A stretch of 64,000 nucleotides of DNA from Lactuca virosa. Lineage: Eukaryota > Streptophyta > Magnoliopsida > Asterales > Asteraceae. The DNA lies in contig CAKMRJ010005634.1 of the NCBI GenBank assembly GCA_928212115.1, positions 128,463,660 to 128,527,659 on the forward strand, in the 5' to 3' direction. Numbering within the stretch: position 1 is the stretch's first letter; each line of letters opens with the position of its first letter. Shown in pieces: positions 47,591-58,144 of this stretch. The position numbers and the translations under genes are program-made. Under the pieces are notes generated by a model. It was not told the DNA's origin and searched no databases. It saw nothing but the letters and a program-made list of their open reading frames with translations.

Positions 47591-49536
47591 TCACTGGTGT
47601 GTCTTCTTGATCGTCTTGAAGAGCTTTGGAATCGCAGCAAGTAAAGTACTGCGGAAGGCGATATACCATCTGATCATATTGTTGTAGTTCTTCTTCGCAG
47701 CAGCGTCATTGAATTTACACTTGTTGATGATCTCCAATATATGCTCTAAGCAGGACGTGGAGAACAAGTGTTTGTCAGCGAAAGCGAAAAGGCATTTCTG
47801 GAATGCACCAGGAGTACCTGTACCTCGCTGGAACATCACTGTCCAATATTCAGTGTCGATCTTCCCCAACCGTATCTTGTTGATGTCGCTTGCTTTTCCG
47901 ATAGGATTGACTGTGGGCTTTCGTTTCAGAGAAGTGGCGATTTCCTGATCAAGTTTCGCTACTTCATAAATGTACGAAACTAGCATTCGCTTTAGGTGAG
48001 CAAGAATGGGTTCGTATTTCTGTTCTTCTGTTATCAAGAAGTTGAGCAGCATAATCCAATCATGTGGGTTAAGGTTGGGCATATCAGCAAGAGTAAACTC
48101 ATGCATAACATTTTCTGAACCCCTTGTAACCTTGAACTTCACATTTATGAAGCCTCCAGCAGCGAATGGCCCTGCGACTTTAACATTTGTTATCTTCTGA
48201 GCGCTCCAAGTCAGATATTATGGTTTAGAATGAGCGAGATAGAATTCAATCAAGGCCCTATCCACTTTCGTGTCTAGAGAAGGAACTGAGGCGATTGAGT
48301 CAAAGCAGTGAAAAACAAAGGCTGTTCGTGTAATCGGCATATCAAACTGTGAATCCTTCATGTTTTCCAAGTCAAACAAAATGAATGGCTTCAACCAGTG
48401 AACACTTGGGAATTCAACAACATCACGAACTAATTTCTCCAACGTCCATACAGGAAATAGAGTTTTTCTACTTTCCAGCATGTCGTGAGCCTCTTTCTCC
48501 TTTTGTTCCCTTTCCTCTGCTTCCTTCACAATACGAGCATTTTCATCCAGCTCACGATCGCGATTCTTTCGTTGTAATTTGATAGCCTCATCTTCTTCTT
48601 ATTTTTCATCATCGACTATCGGTTCTTTGCCTTTCGAACCCGAAGCTTTATTACCCTTCGGTTCGTTTGTAGGTTTCGGTTTTTCTCCAGTGGCTTTCTG
48701 CTTTGGTGATTCTCCCCCTTATTTCGGAGGAACATTATCCTCAGAAACACCCTCCAATTTGTTGAGTAATGCAATTGCAGGACGAAGCTTGTCAGCTAGA
48801 TGTCTGCGAACAGTGAGGGTAAGAATAGAGTCGTGCGCATTGAGGACGTGTTGGAGCAAAGCATTGACGTCCATCACACAACTTTTGATAACTGCCCTTT
48901 CAGATTTAAGCTCAGCTATTTCCTTGTTCGCGTGAGTGAGCTTTAGGGTTTGAGTTTTGAGTTGAGTAGTTCTGAGGGCATGCTCATCCATGAGTTTAGT
49001 TTCGAGAGCCAAATCATCTTGAAGCTTTTCAAGTCTAGAAGAGAGCTCTGTGTTGTCAGTTTGAAGGCCTGTGCGAACCTTCTCAAGATTTTCCTTTTCT
49101 GCACGAAGCGAAGTGCTGAGATTCTCGATCACTATAGTAGCCTAGGAAACGTTCTTCTCAGCCGCAGACTGAAGGCTTTCCATAAAAATCTGAGAATCTG
49201 AAATTAGTTTTTCGACTTTTTCGGTTGCCTGTTGACATGATAGAGTTGAGTCCTCAACTTCCTACTTTGCCTTTTCAAGAGTGGTTGCATGCTCTTTCAC
49301 GAGAGTATCAAACACGCCCTTAACAACTGCTTCAGAGTATCCATCACTATATGAGGCTGAAGAAGAGGCAATAAGCGTATCCAGCTTTTTGTTCAGAGCT
49401 TTGAGTTGCCACTGAGTGATAGGGCCATCATCATCGCTTTCGCTGTGAATGGAAAAAGGGCTATAGTGGAAAGTATCAAACTCAACATCTTCTCCACCGA
49501 GGATGGTGTCAGAATCTTCAGTGTGGATAGGAGAAT
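47591..49536 (-). pseudogene. E post-pol ORF, C-terminal part, coiled coil
   Basis: Readable in one minus-strand frame in three stretches: 49132-48719, 48529-48218 and 48142-47591, parted by stops at 48719 and 48218. The first is a strong candidate coiled coil (LSSRLEKLQDDLALETKLMD with heptads, then ADKLRPAIALLNKLEG). The second is charged and begins with a KEAEEREQKEKEAHD helix. The last has YWTVMFQRGTG and many Lys residues. No enzyme motif, signal peptide or membrane helix is seen. It is the partner of the N-terminal type of gene seen in A (45717-47223). It is probably a structural or RNA/host-interacting product of SIRE-like elements in this plant family; this is inference. Confidence 0.55.
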
Positions 49537-50096
49537 TTGGTTAATCAGGAATGTTCCAGAACCTTATGGAATTAGGGTTGGATGAAAATCACTCCATCTC
49601 ACATGGGAAAGGAGTGAAATTTCGTGGTTATGCTCCCATCCCACATGGGAAGGAGTACTAAACCTAAGGAGGCATCCAAGGCTATAAATAGGGCCTTAGG
49701 GATTTCATTCCTCCTTGCACCTTGGCTTGAAGTTTCACCATCCCTTCTTCCTCCCCCTCTTAGGGACGATTTGTAACCCCTTTGGGTTTGTGAAATTGAC
49801 CCTTCTCCTAGTTATTTTTATTCCACTCTTTGGTGTCATCGGGTGTGATACCATTAGAGGGATTCTGGTTTGGATCCTTTCATCCAAGCAACTTCATGGA
49901 GGTTCAAGATCGCAAGCATGGAGATCAAGGGCTACATAAGAGGTATGTTTTCTTACTTATGTTTTATTTTTCTAGGGTTGATGTAATTAGCATGAAGCCA
50001 TAGATCCATAGGTTGCATGTACACTTAGGTATATCGTTGTTTCGATTTTTCCGCTACCTAGTTTTAGAGTGTATTTGATGCGTAGAATATCCAACA
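49537..50096 (+). repeat. C 5' LTR, truncated
   Basis: 560 bp of the 783-bp LTR. Has TATA box TATAAATA at 49683-49690, preceded by two imperfect dyads CACTCC...GGAGTG (49586-49613) and CTCCCATCC-TGGGAAGGAG (49642-49663). Confidence 0.9.
49586..49690 (+). promoter_or_regulatory. C LTR promoter: two dyads and a TATA box
   Basis: Two nested dyads, each around a CACATGGG core (a CANNTG E-box), lie about 30-100 bases before TATAAATA. The 3' LTR keeps them at about 56423-56500 with TATAAATA at 56519-56526, and has the more perfect first dyad. Confidence 0.5.
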
Positions 50097-50097
50097 A

Positions 50098-50110
50098 TGG
50101 TGTCAGAGCC
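50098..50110 (+). promoter_or_regulatory. primer binding site of C
   Basis: TGGTGTCAGAGCC, one change from the initiator Met site, one base after the LTR. Confidence 0.8.
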
Positions 50111-50223
50111 ATTGGTTCATGGTTATGTTCACCCTAGATCCATGTTTTCTGTAAAACTTTGTTTGAAATTGAATGGTAGAAGGATTATTGAAAAATTCGT
50201 AATTGATAATACCTTAGTCGCAG

Positions 50224-50261
50224 CTCACGACGTGAGAGCTTAGAGCTCACGACGTGAGCTC
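50224..50261 (+). repeat. tandem CG-centred dyads in C leader
   Basis: CTCACGACGTGAG at 50224-50236 and the longer GAGCTCACGACGTGAGCTC at 50243-50261 (9-base arms around a central A). They sit about 115-150 bases after the primer site, the same place as the dyads in B. Confidence 0.85.
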
Positions 50262-50382
50262 AGCAGAATTAGGGTTTTCAGATTTTTTCCATTTTTCAAA
50301 TATGAAGCTTTATCAAATATGGATAATTACCAAATTTTAAAATGTTTTAAATCTGGAAATTGATAAATATTATTTAAATGTT

Positions 50383-50537
50383 TTATTTGAATTTGAATAT
50401 TTATTAATAGATAAATATTGTTTAAATATGTTTATTTGAATTTGAATATTTATGTGTTTATTTGAATTTGAATATTTATTAATAGATAAATATTGTTTAA
50501 ATATGTTTATTTGAATTTGAATATTTATGTGTTTATT
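50383..50537. repeat. 75-bp AT-rich tandem repeat, two copies
   Basis: TTATTAATAGATAAATATTG recurs at 50401 and 50476, with TTTGAATTTGAATATTTAT around it. Period 75 bases. Confidence 0.88.
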
Positions 50538-52780
50538 TGAATTTGAATATTTATCTATTATTTAAATAGTGAATTTAAATATTTAATATTATTTATAAAA
50601 GAGATTTATAAATTTGAATATTACCCCCTTCTGATTTATTAATTGTTACATTGCGTCCTCGCAATTAATTAGAATTAATAATAGACAACTAAATTTAAAG
50701 AGTTTTAAATTTACCCCTTATATTTATATATATTAGAATTGTGTCTATTATATGTATAAGAAAGTTACAACATGCGCCCTCGCATGTTTAAATATTGACA
50801 TTGTCAGTCTTACATCGACTAGGCTCACCCGTTCTAATGTAGGGGTTTAAGGAGGTCTCTTTGATTCCTAATGGGGTCGGTTTTTAATATGCTTCGCGCT
50901 TACCACCCTCACCGCCCAATTGCATTTTGTGAATGGAGTTACCGAAAGGGTTTGATAGTGATAATGGTCAATCTAAAAGTATTTTAAATACAAGTATAAA
51001 ACAAAATCCCGTTTTATTAATAGAATGTGAGTTTATATTATCCATGAAAATTGCAAATTCTCTTTATATTCTGTTGATGGAGCTCGTGTGGTTAACCGGC
51101 ACATCAATATAGGGTATAGTTGAGAATGATATGGAACTCGCAAGAGTCGGGGACCATGCGATTTTGCAAGGTTAATTCTCAATCTATTTAATGTGAATTT
51201 TATGTTATCCATAAAAGTTGCACATTCTCTTTATAACTTGTTATTGGAGCTCGCGTGGTTAACCGGCACGTCAATTGGAGAGTATAAGTAGAGAATGATG
51301 TGGAACTCGCGAATCTCAAGCGTAACTTGAGCCGAGGACCATGTGGTTTTGTATGGTCGATTCACCATCTGTTCAATGATCCGCGGCGGACCCGTCATTG
51401 AATTTGAGATTAACATAATTCGAGATTAACATGCCATTGATAGTCAATGAATCTCAAAGATCTAGGAATTTCGTGGTGATCGAAATTGGCAAAAGGCTTT
51501 GCCTACCTAAATAACTTTATGATGTGGTTACGGCATCCCTTTACACATCATGGAGCCAAATATGGATCCTAGCCTTATAAAATATTTTTATTTAGGGTGA
51601 TTATTTTCTAAGGATAAGTAAAACAAACTATAATGGAATTTGTTATTGAATGATGTCTATAACCTTATCCACTAAAATCTACTGCTATAAAACCTTTGAA
51701 AGGATTAGCTATGAGGATGATCAATCTTGTCAAATTCGTAGTTTGGGAGTAGTTCTCATAAACGAAAAGAAAGATCATGCCTTTGTTAAAGCTATTCCTT
51801 GGTTACTTCAAACATTGCATTCTAAAGTGTTAGAAAGAGCAATTGTCAAATGTACGTTGTAAAATGACATATTGAAGTAAAATGGAATTTCCTTGAGTTA
51901 GGAGTTGACTAGGATTAATCGACTAGCTGACATGTACATATAATCAATTCATTTTGATTTTGATATGAACAACTTGGAATGACCATGAAGGAGTTGTGGA
52001 GCATGTTAAAGTTTCCTTTTGGAATTAACATGGCAGTCATAGAAACTCAAACTTCAAAACACTCCCATATTTTACTATCATTAATAGAAGTGTCAAGAAG
52101 AAGAAAGCCAATTGCACACGGTTTAAAAGGCGATTAGTGTGGGTATACCTAATCTAGGCCCTAATACCTAGGACAAAGGAAGGCTTATTCTAAGACATGT
52201 TCTGATAGTTGCTCGTTTCCATAACAAGAAAAGGACTAAGAAATCAAACTTGCCCAAATGTATATTTGAGGTGAAAGGACTGGAACATGAAGAAGTTAAA
52301 TTTGATCATGGATCACGAGCCCGTGCTACTTTCCATTGGATCAAAAGACAACTAGTTCTTTCATGTTTGTTATTCAAAAAATATATGAATTTATAATGCC
52401 ATCAAAACATTACTTCTAAACCTTGAGTATTTTACTGAGGATTAGTACTGACATTTGCAAGAATGTGCAGTTACTAAAATGAAGTAAGAAGACTAGAACA
52501 TGGAGAAGATAATTTGATCATGAATGCCAAGCCCTTGCTACATTCATGGGATCAAATGACAATTCTCCTCAAGAGTTTAGTCTATGGTAATATAACTAAA
52601 TTTTTTTATACTATAATTCATGAGATAGTTCTGACTTATTTAAATGTAGAGCATTCTAACATGTTAAAAGAAAGTCATGAAATCTATGAAGCTAGTATAG
52701 TAGCAATCGTTCAAAATTGATTCGAACATTTAAATAAGGTGTATTATTGTGAATATCTGTTGATGTTAGTTCAACTAATG
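50538..52780 (+). other. C leader with paired hairpins, then gag-less stretch
   Basis: Hairpins GTGTG/CACAT at 51086-51104 and GCGTG/CACGT at 51253-51271, both with loop GTTAACCGG. ATTACGGCATCCC marks the usual pre-gag position (about 51530). No gag zinc knuckle or helical gag core is found from 51600 to 52780, so gag is lost or unrecognisable. Confidence 0.6.
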
Positions 52781-55260
52781 GATCGTTCAGAATGACCACA
52801 ATATGTACTGATTCAAATACATCCAAAGTTTTGGGTGAAATGTATTTATGGAATCATAGTCTTGGATACATAAACGAGAAATGCATTACCAAGTATCTAG
52901 TTGGATCGGATTTTGGATATCATTTGACCTCGAGTCTCATGATAAATGCAAATCTTGTTTATCAAGATAGATGATGAATGTTTCACTGGTTGATGTGAGT
53001 ATCTGTTGGAATTAGTTTACACTAATAGACCGTTCAGATTAATCGCAATACATGGTGATACCAACTTCGTATGAATGTGAGTCTGAAACCTTTCAGGTGT
53101 TCAGAGCTCTCATAAAGTGAAGTTGAGAATCAATTGGGCAATAGGATGAGACACTCATAGTGAGAATCTCAGTGCAAACTTTATCGATCATCTAAGTAAT
53201 TGTGAAAGAGTTCCATGATCTGTCTCCTCCCAAAACACTGCCACTAGGAAGTGTTAGTTGGATAGAGAAACAAATCGTTCATTGATTTTGTACTAGATGA
53301 GTCGCACTGTATTTGCTAACAAATCGTGGATTGTACCATGAATAGTGTTACAAGAAGTCCTTTGGTCTTGTGCCAACTAAGTAGGTTCCTGAAACACTCT
53401 ATGATAAGTGAAGTGGGATTCTATCCTCACTTCCATATATGTAAGTCTACGATTATGAGGCTTACGCTCGTCGTTGAAGCGCTCGACAATCTGGGACATT
53501 GAATAGAGATGTGTTATCTCGTTGGAGAACCTATCAATCATTTTGGATAATTGTTTAACAATCCTTATGAGAACAAAATGTATGTTGCTCGAAGGGCAGT
53601 CTTCCGAGAGAGGGAGCTGATTTCCAAAAGGGCTAGTGGGAGCCACATTGATCTTGATAAGATTCGAGATCCAACCAAGGAAGAGCCTAAAGTTGGACAT
53701 AACATTCAATTTGGAATTGAAAGAGCTATTAAGGAAACTGACATATTTCCATTTTTCCTTATAGATCTGATAGAAGACGTCATAGACCTAGTTATATAAG
53801 AGTTTACATTGCTAAGGTATTTGAGTCACTGGTAGATAGCAATCAGAGTGTACCAGCTATCGGAAGCTATGGTAGGCCCTAAAGGCAACAATATAGAAAG
53901 AGGAATTGGAAAGCGAGATTCAATCCATGTATGTTGAAACTTGGTAGATCAAGCACTTGACCTTAACCATTAGGTATAAGTGGATATTCAAGAAGAGACA
54001 GATATGGATAGGAACAAACACATAATCAAACTAAGAAAGGTTGTGAAGGATGTGTAAGCTTAACAAGTTCATTTATGGACCGAAATAAGCATGTCGCAAG
54101 ATGGATCATTATTTCAGTAAGAAATTTCAAACAGTTTGAATTTTGAGAAATAATGATAAGCCATATATATATGTCAAAGCTAGTGGGAGTAATTGGATTC
54201 TTTGTTTCAATGAGAAATTTTAAGGAGTTTGAATTTCGAGAAACATAGCTAAGCCATATATATGTCAGTGCTAGTGGGAGCATTGTAGTCACCCTTGTAT
54301 TATACATAGATAGTGTACGATTCATAAGAAAACATATTCTAACTTAGCAAGTGTAAAAGCTTGGCTTGGTATGAGAACTGTTTCGCTATGATATACATGG
54401 GAGATACAAAACACGTACATAATAAGGATCTATGGAGATAGATCAAAGTGATTCATTGGATTAAGCCAAAGTACATTGAATGTTGAGAAAACTCAACATG
54501 CAGAACTCAAAAAGGAGTTTAGGCTGGCATGACATTGAGCAATGCTAATGTCCTAGTTCTACTATTGAGCTAAAGCAAATGAGTCGTGTCCCACATGCTT
54601 CTGCTATGGGATCGATCATAAATGCCATGACATGTACTTGATCCAATGACTCGTATGCCTTGAGCATGACAATTTTGATTAGATCAATTTGGCAAGAATC
54701 AATGAATCAAGATCAAGAACATTCTTAAGTGACCTCGGAGGATAGAAGAGATGATCTTGATAGTATGGAAGAGATCATTGTAAGAGTGACATTGATGCTA
54801 AGTTCCGCACTAATAAAGGCAATTCCGTTCGCAGTCGGAATTCGTGCTTTTACTGAATGGTGATATATTAGCTTGAAAGAGTACCAGGTAATACACCATA
54901 GTGGATTTAACATACTTAGAGTATATTGCAGTTGGTTAGTGGACAATGTGACTGAAAGCGATTCATTAGTGACATCTTTGTTGAAATTCAATCATTGATG
55001 GTCCTTATGAAGTTTCTTGTGACTTTGGGTGAACTTACCTCGAGTATGGATCCCAAGTCACACGAGCTCACATGAAACATACTCAATAAGTACCAACACA
55101 TTCGATAGTGAGTCAAATGTAAAGACATCATAGTCAATGATTCATATCGAAAGATAATCTTCTCGACCCATTCCATAAGCCGATGTCATTGACCATGTCT
55201 GACAGTCAGAAAAAGTCGAGAGGCATTAGATTTGCAAATGAATTGGCTTAAACACTCTTA
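52781..55260 (+). pseudogene. pol: decayed pol of C
   Basis: Relics in the correct order. About 52845-52900 encodes a pre-integrase segment (LGYINEK). About 53130 matches the integrase EVENQLG segment of D. At 53551-53690 an integrase end piece (YVARRAVFRERE) is readable. At 53915-54000 come SEIQSMY and KWIFKK, from the start of RT. About 54175-54195 repeats the Lys-Ala-Ser-Gly-Ser segment. About 54580-54650 holds an ASAMGSI-type RT end. All are broken by stops and frameshifts. D is the intact guide for this reading. Confidence 0.65.
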
Positions 55261-55394
55261 TTTTGGTTTGTTTTAAAACTCGAGAACTTTAAGCAGTATA
55301 AGTTTTAATTTGATTTGGCGATTATTAAGTGGTGATCTTAATATATGATGGATTTCGGTCATTTCAATTAGCCTATCACTGCGTTCTCACTTTT

Positions 55395-56149
55395 GCATGT
55401 TTGGAACCCACTTCCCGAGTATTAATTTACTCAAACGTCCACAGTCGGTCATACTCTTGGAAGTAAGTAGTGATTCAAGACTGTCATGAGTATTAGTGGA
55501 TTGTCCATATCGATTGGACATAGCAAAGAGATTGCGCTAACACTCATGAGTGCTTAATAGAGATTTAAGTATTGGACCAACCCACGCTTAGAGATTACTT
55601 CATGGATTCAGTTACGAGTAATTCTAAGACGATAATATCTTCTATTCTTCAAACCTACATGCATGCGGGGTTTTGCTCTATGATTCTGTTATGCATTGGT
55701 CTACTCCAACGCTAACCGTAACTGGTAGTTATAAAGGGTATGTCCATATGTGACATGATGAAATAGACAAAAACTATGTAGTCAAAGTTTATTCGTTCCT
55801 TATGCCTTAATAGGAGAAGCGATATCTTTGGGCCCCTCGATGATTTGGTGCTGACATCTAAAGTGCTTGGCCGAGCCATGACTGGAATTGATGTGTTCAA
55901 TTTAGTAGTCAGATGCAGTCGTCACAAATCTATATCGGGAAACATAATCTTGAATTCTTGAGATTAACCATTATCCATGTCTCGAATTCATACAGATATC
56001 ATAGAACGAAGGGATAGTTGATCACTTATCTAAGGGCTGAATATTGACTAGATCAAGAGTTTGGTAGTTGCATTGGATGGCTAACTCTCTGTTGATTATT
56101 GGAGAAATATTAGTCCTCGTATAGTTGATGACTTGTCCAAGTGGGAGAC
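55395..56149 (+). other. conserved 3' non-coding block of C
   Basis: Shares CACAGTCGGTCATA, GACTGTCATGA, ACTTCATGGATT, GGGCCCCTCGATGATTT and GATGTGTTCAATT with B (17666 on) and, as far as the window allows, D. Ends at the polypurine tract. Confidence 0.75.
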
Positions 56150-56932
56150 TGTTGGAATAGTGTCCAAGGTCATTAACTATTGCTAATATTTCTAATAATA
56201 TCAGGGTCCTTTTGGGTTGCCGTTAAGACCCAAATTGAGTAGAATAAATAAAGGAGAAATTGGTTTATTAATTATTATGGTTAATAATTAATTAGAAACT
56301 ATTTGGAAATATATTTTGGGAATTAACTAACAGTTTAATTAATTAAAGGGTTGAATGTTCATTAATCGATAGTTGGTTAATCAGGAATGTTCCAGAACCT
56401 TATGGAATTAGGGTTGGATGAAAATCACTCCATCCCACATGGGAAAGGAGTGAAATTTCGTGGTTATGCTCCCATCCCACATGGGAAGGAGTACTAAACC
56501 TAAGGAGGCATCCAAGGCTATAAATAGGGCCTTAGGGATTTCATTCCTCCTTGCACCTTGGCTTGAAGTTTCGCCATCCCTTCTTCCTCCCCCTCTTAGG
56601 GACGATTTCTAACCCCTTTGGGTTTGTGAAATTGACCCTTCTCCTAGTTATTTTTATTCCACTCTTTGGTGTCATTGGGTGTGATACCATTAGAGGGATT
56701 CTGGTTTGGATCCTTTCATCCAAGCAACTTCATGGAGGTTCAAGATCACAAGCATGGAGATCAAGGGCTACATAAGAGGTATGTTTTCTTACTTATGTTT
56801 TAGTTTTCTAGGGTTGATGTAATTAGCATGAAGCCATAGATCCATAGGTTGCATGTACACTTAGGTATATCGTTGTTTCGATTTTTCCGCTACCTAGCTT
56901 TAGAGTGTATTTGATGCGTAGAATATCCAACA
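56150..56932 (+). repeat. C 3' LTR
   Basis: 783 bp, TGTTGGAATAG...ATATCCAACA. E sequence resumes at 56933. Confidence 0.92.
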
Positions 56933-57355
56933 AGGAAGTGCTAGGGGTTTCAAAGCCATAAGTCTGTGCCCCCGCATCAGATGCGTTGACATGGACCGGA
57001 GGTTCGTTTGTAGTGGTGGTGGTCGTTTCAGTGAAGATAGGTGATGGTAGAGGGGTAGAGGTTGGTAGTGGAGTAGAAATAGGAGGTGGGCATGGAGCCA
57101 TTGTGAAGGGAACAGTAGTAGTAATAGGATAAGTTGGAGGTGATGGAATGTTGAAATTTACCTCTTCTTCGCTATGGTGGGCATCCTCCTCAGATTCGCT
57201 TTCAGATGATGATGATGAGGATGATGTTGATGAAGGAATGCAAACCTTATGAACAGGCTTTTGAACTCGCCTTCGTTTTGGTGAGGAGGAAGCAGGCCTA
57301 GAAGATTCGCGATTGGTCTTTCGCTTCCTAGGAGGCGGAGCTATATGGTAGAAGT
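56933..57355 (-). pseudogene. E post-pol ORF, N-proximal part between C and D
   Basis: Minus-strand coding, in order: a basic Arg/Lys segment with a nuclear-localisation-like look (PPRKRKTN and SPKRRRVQK), a run of Ser followed by Ser/Glu/Asp, then a Pro/Thr-rich low-complexity region with repeated TPLP units. It is open across its whole length. Start and end are cut by D (57356) and C (56932). The composition suggests a disordered, nuclear or nucleic-acid-associated protein rather than an envelope. Confidence 0.6.
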
Positions 57356-58130
57356 TGTTGGATAAGGTGTCTAAGTCCATAACTATTTCTGGTATGTACT
57401 TGACCCGACCCGGTATGGTCCATTTGGGTTGCATGGCACCATGCAATTGGATAAACTAAAATGAGAGAAATAACACTTATGGTTTATTAATATATTATAA
57501 GTTCTAATATATTAATAATATTATTTAATTAGTTTGATCAAGAATTAATTTAGAATTAATTAAGTGATCAAAAGATAACTAATTAAATATATGGGTTGAT
57601 TATGTAAATTATGCATAACTTGTATAGTGGGCTAAGAGGCTCCATGGATTATCAAGTTGGGTTAAACCCATAGGATGCTCCATGGATGCTCCATGGGAGT
57701 TACAAACCCATGGGTCATGGAAATGAAGAGTCATGACACATTAGGGTTTACATGGTGTAACCCTAGATGTGTCAACACCATATAAAGAACCCATGCTCCA
57801 CCAAAATTGGTTGCACACAAGAATCAAGAGGGCTAGAGCCGATTTTGCAAGTGTAAGATTCTCTCAAAGTTTACTCCTTTGCATTTGGTGTTGTGTGAAG
57901 CATTTGAGGCATCACACTTGGGGTGCTAGGCTCACAAGGTTTCAAGGATCATAATCAACAACAAGGTAAGTTATTCTATATTTCATTCAAGTTAAAAATG
58001 TTCCCCATGTATGCTAGATAGGAATATAACCTTGGAATTCAACTTTGCATGATAATTAGACAAACATAGATCCAAGGTTATTAGGGTTGCATGTACACTT
58101 AGGAAGTGTTAGAATGCTCAAAACCCATCA
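57356..58130 (+). repeat. D 5' LTR
   Basis: 775 bp. TATAAAG at 57781-57787. The AAACCCATCA end is like that of B, showing kinship. Confidence 0.92.
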
Positions 58131-58131
58131 G

Positions 58132-58144
58132 TGGTATCAGAGCC
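58132..58144 (+). promoter_or_regulatory. primer binding site of D
   Basis: TGGTATCAGAGCC, one base past the LTR end. Exact initiator Met match. Confidence 0.92.

Larger units (their letters stand above)
49537..56932 (+). mobile_element. Ty1/Copia element C, decayed, 5' LTR truncated
   Basis: 3' LTR 56150-56932 (TGTTGGAATAG...CCAACA). 5' LTR 49537-50096 matches it from position 224 on, so its start and the left target site are deleted. Primer site at 50098-50110, polypurine tract AAGTGGGAGAC at 56139-56149. It lies inside the post-pol ORF of E. Pol survives only as relics. Confidence 0.88.

Noticed and set aside
49715..49939. Open frame in C LTR repeated at 56551-56775
   Set aside because: LTR duplication of one non-coding stretch, includes the leader side of the promoter. 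No domain.
53377..53709. Minus-strand 110-codon frame in C
   Set aside because: Antisense to a recognisable integrase-end relic on the plus strand.
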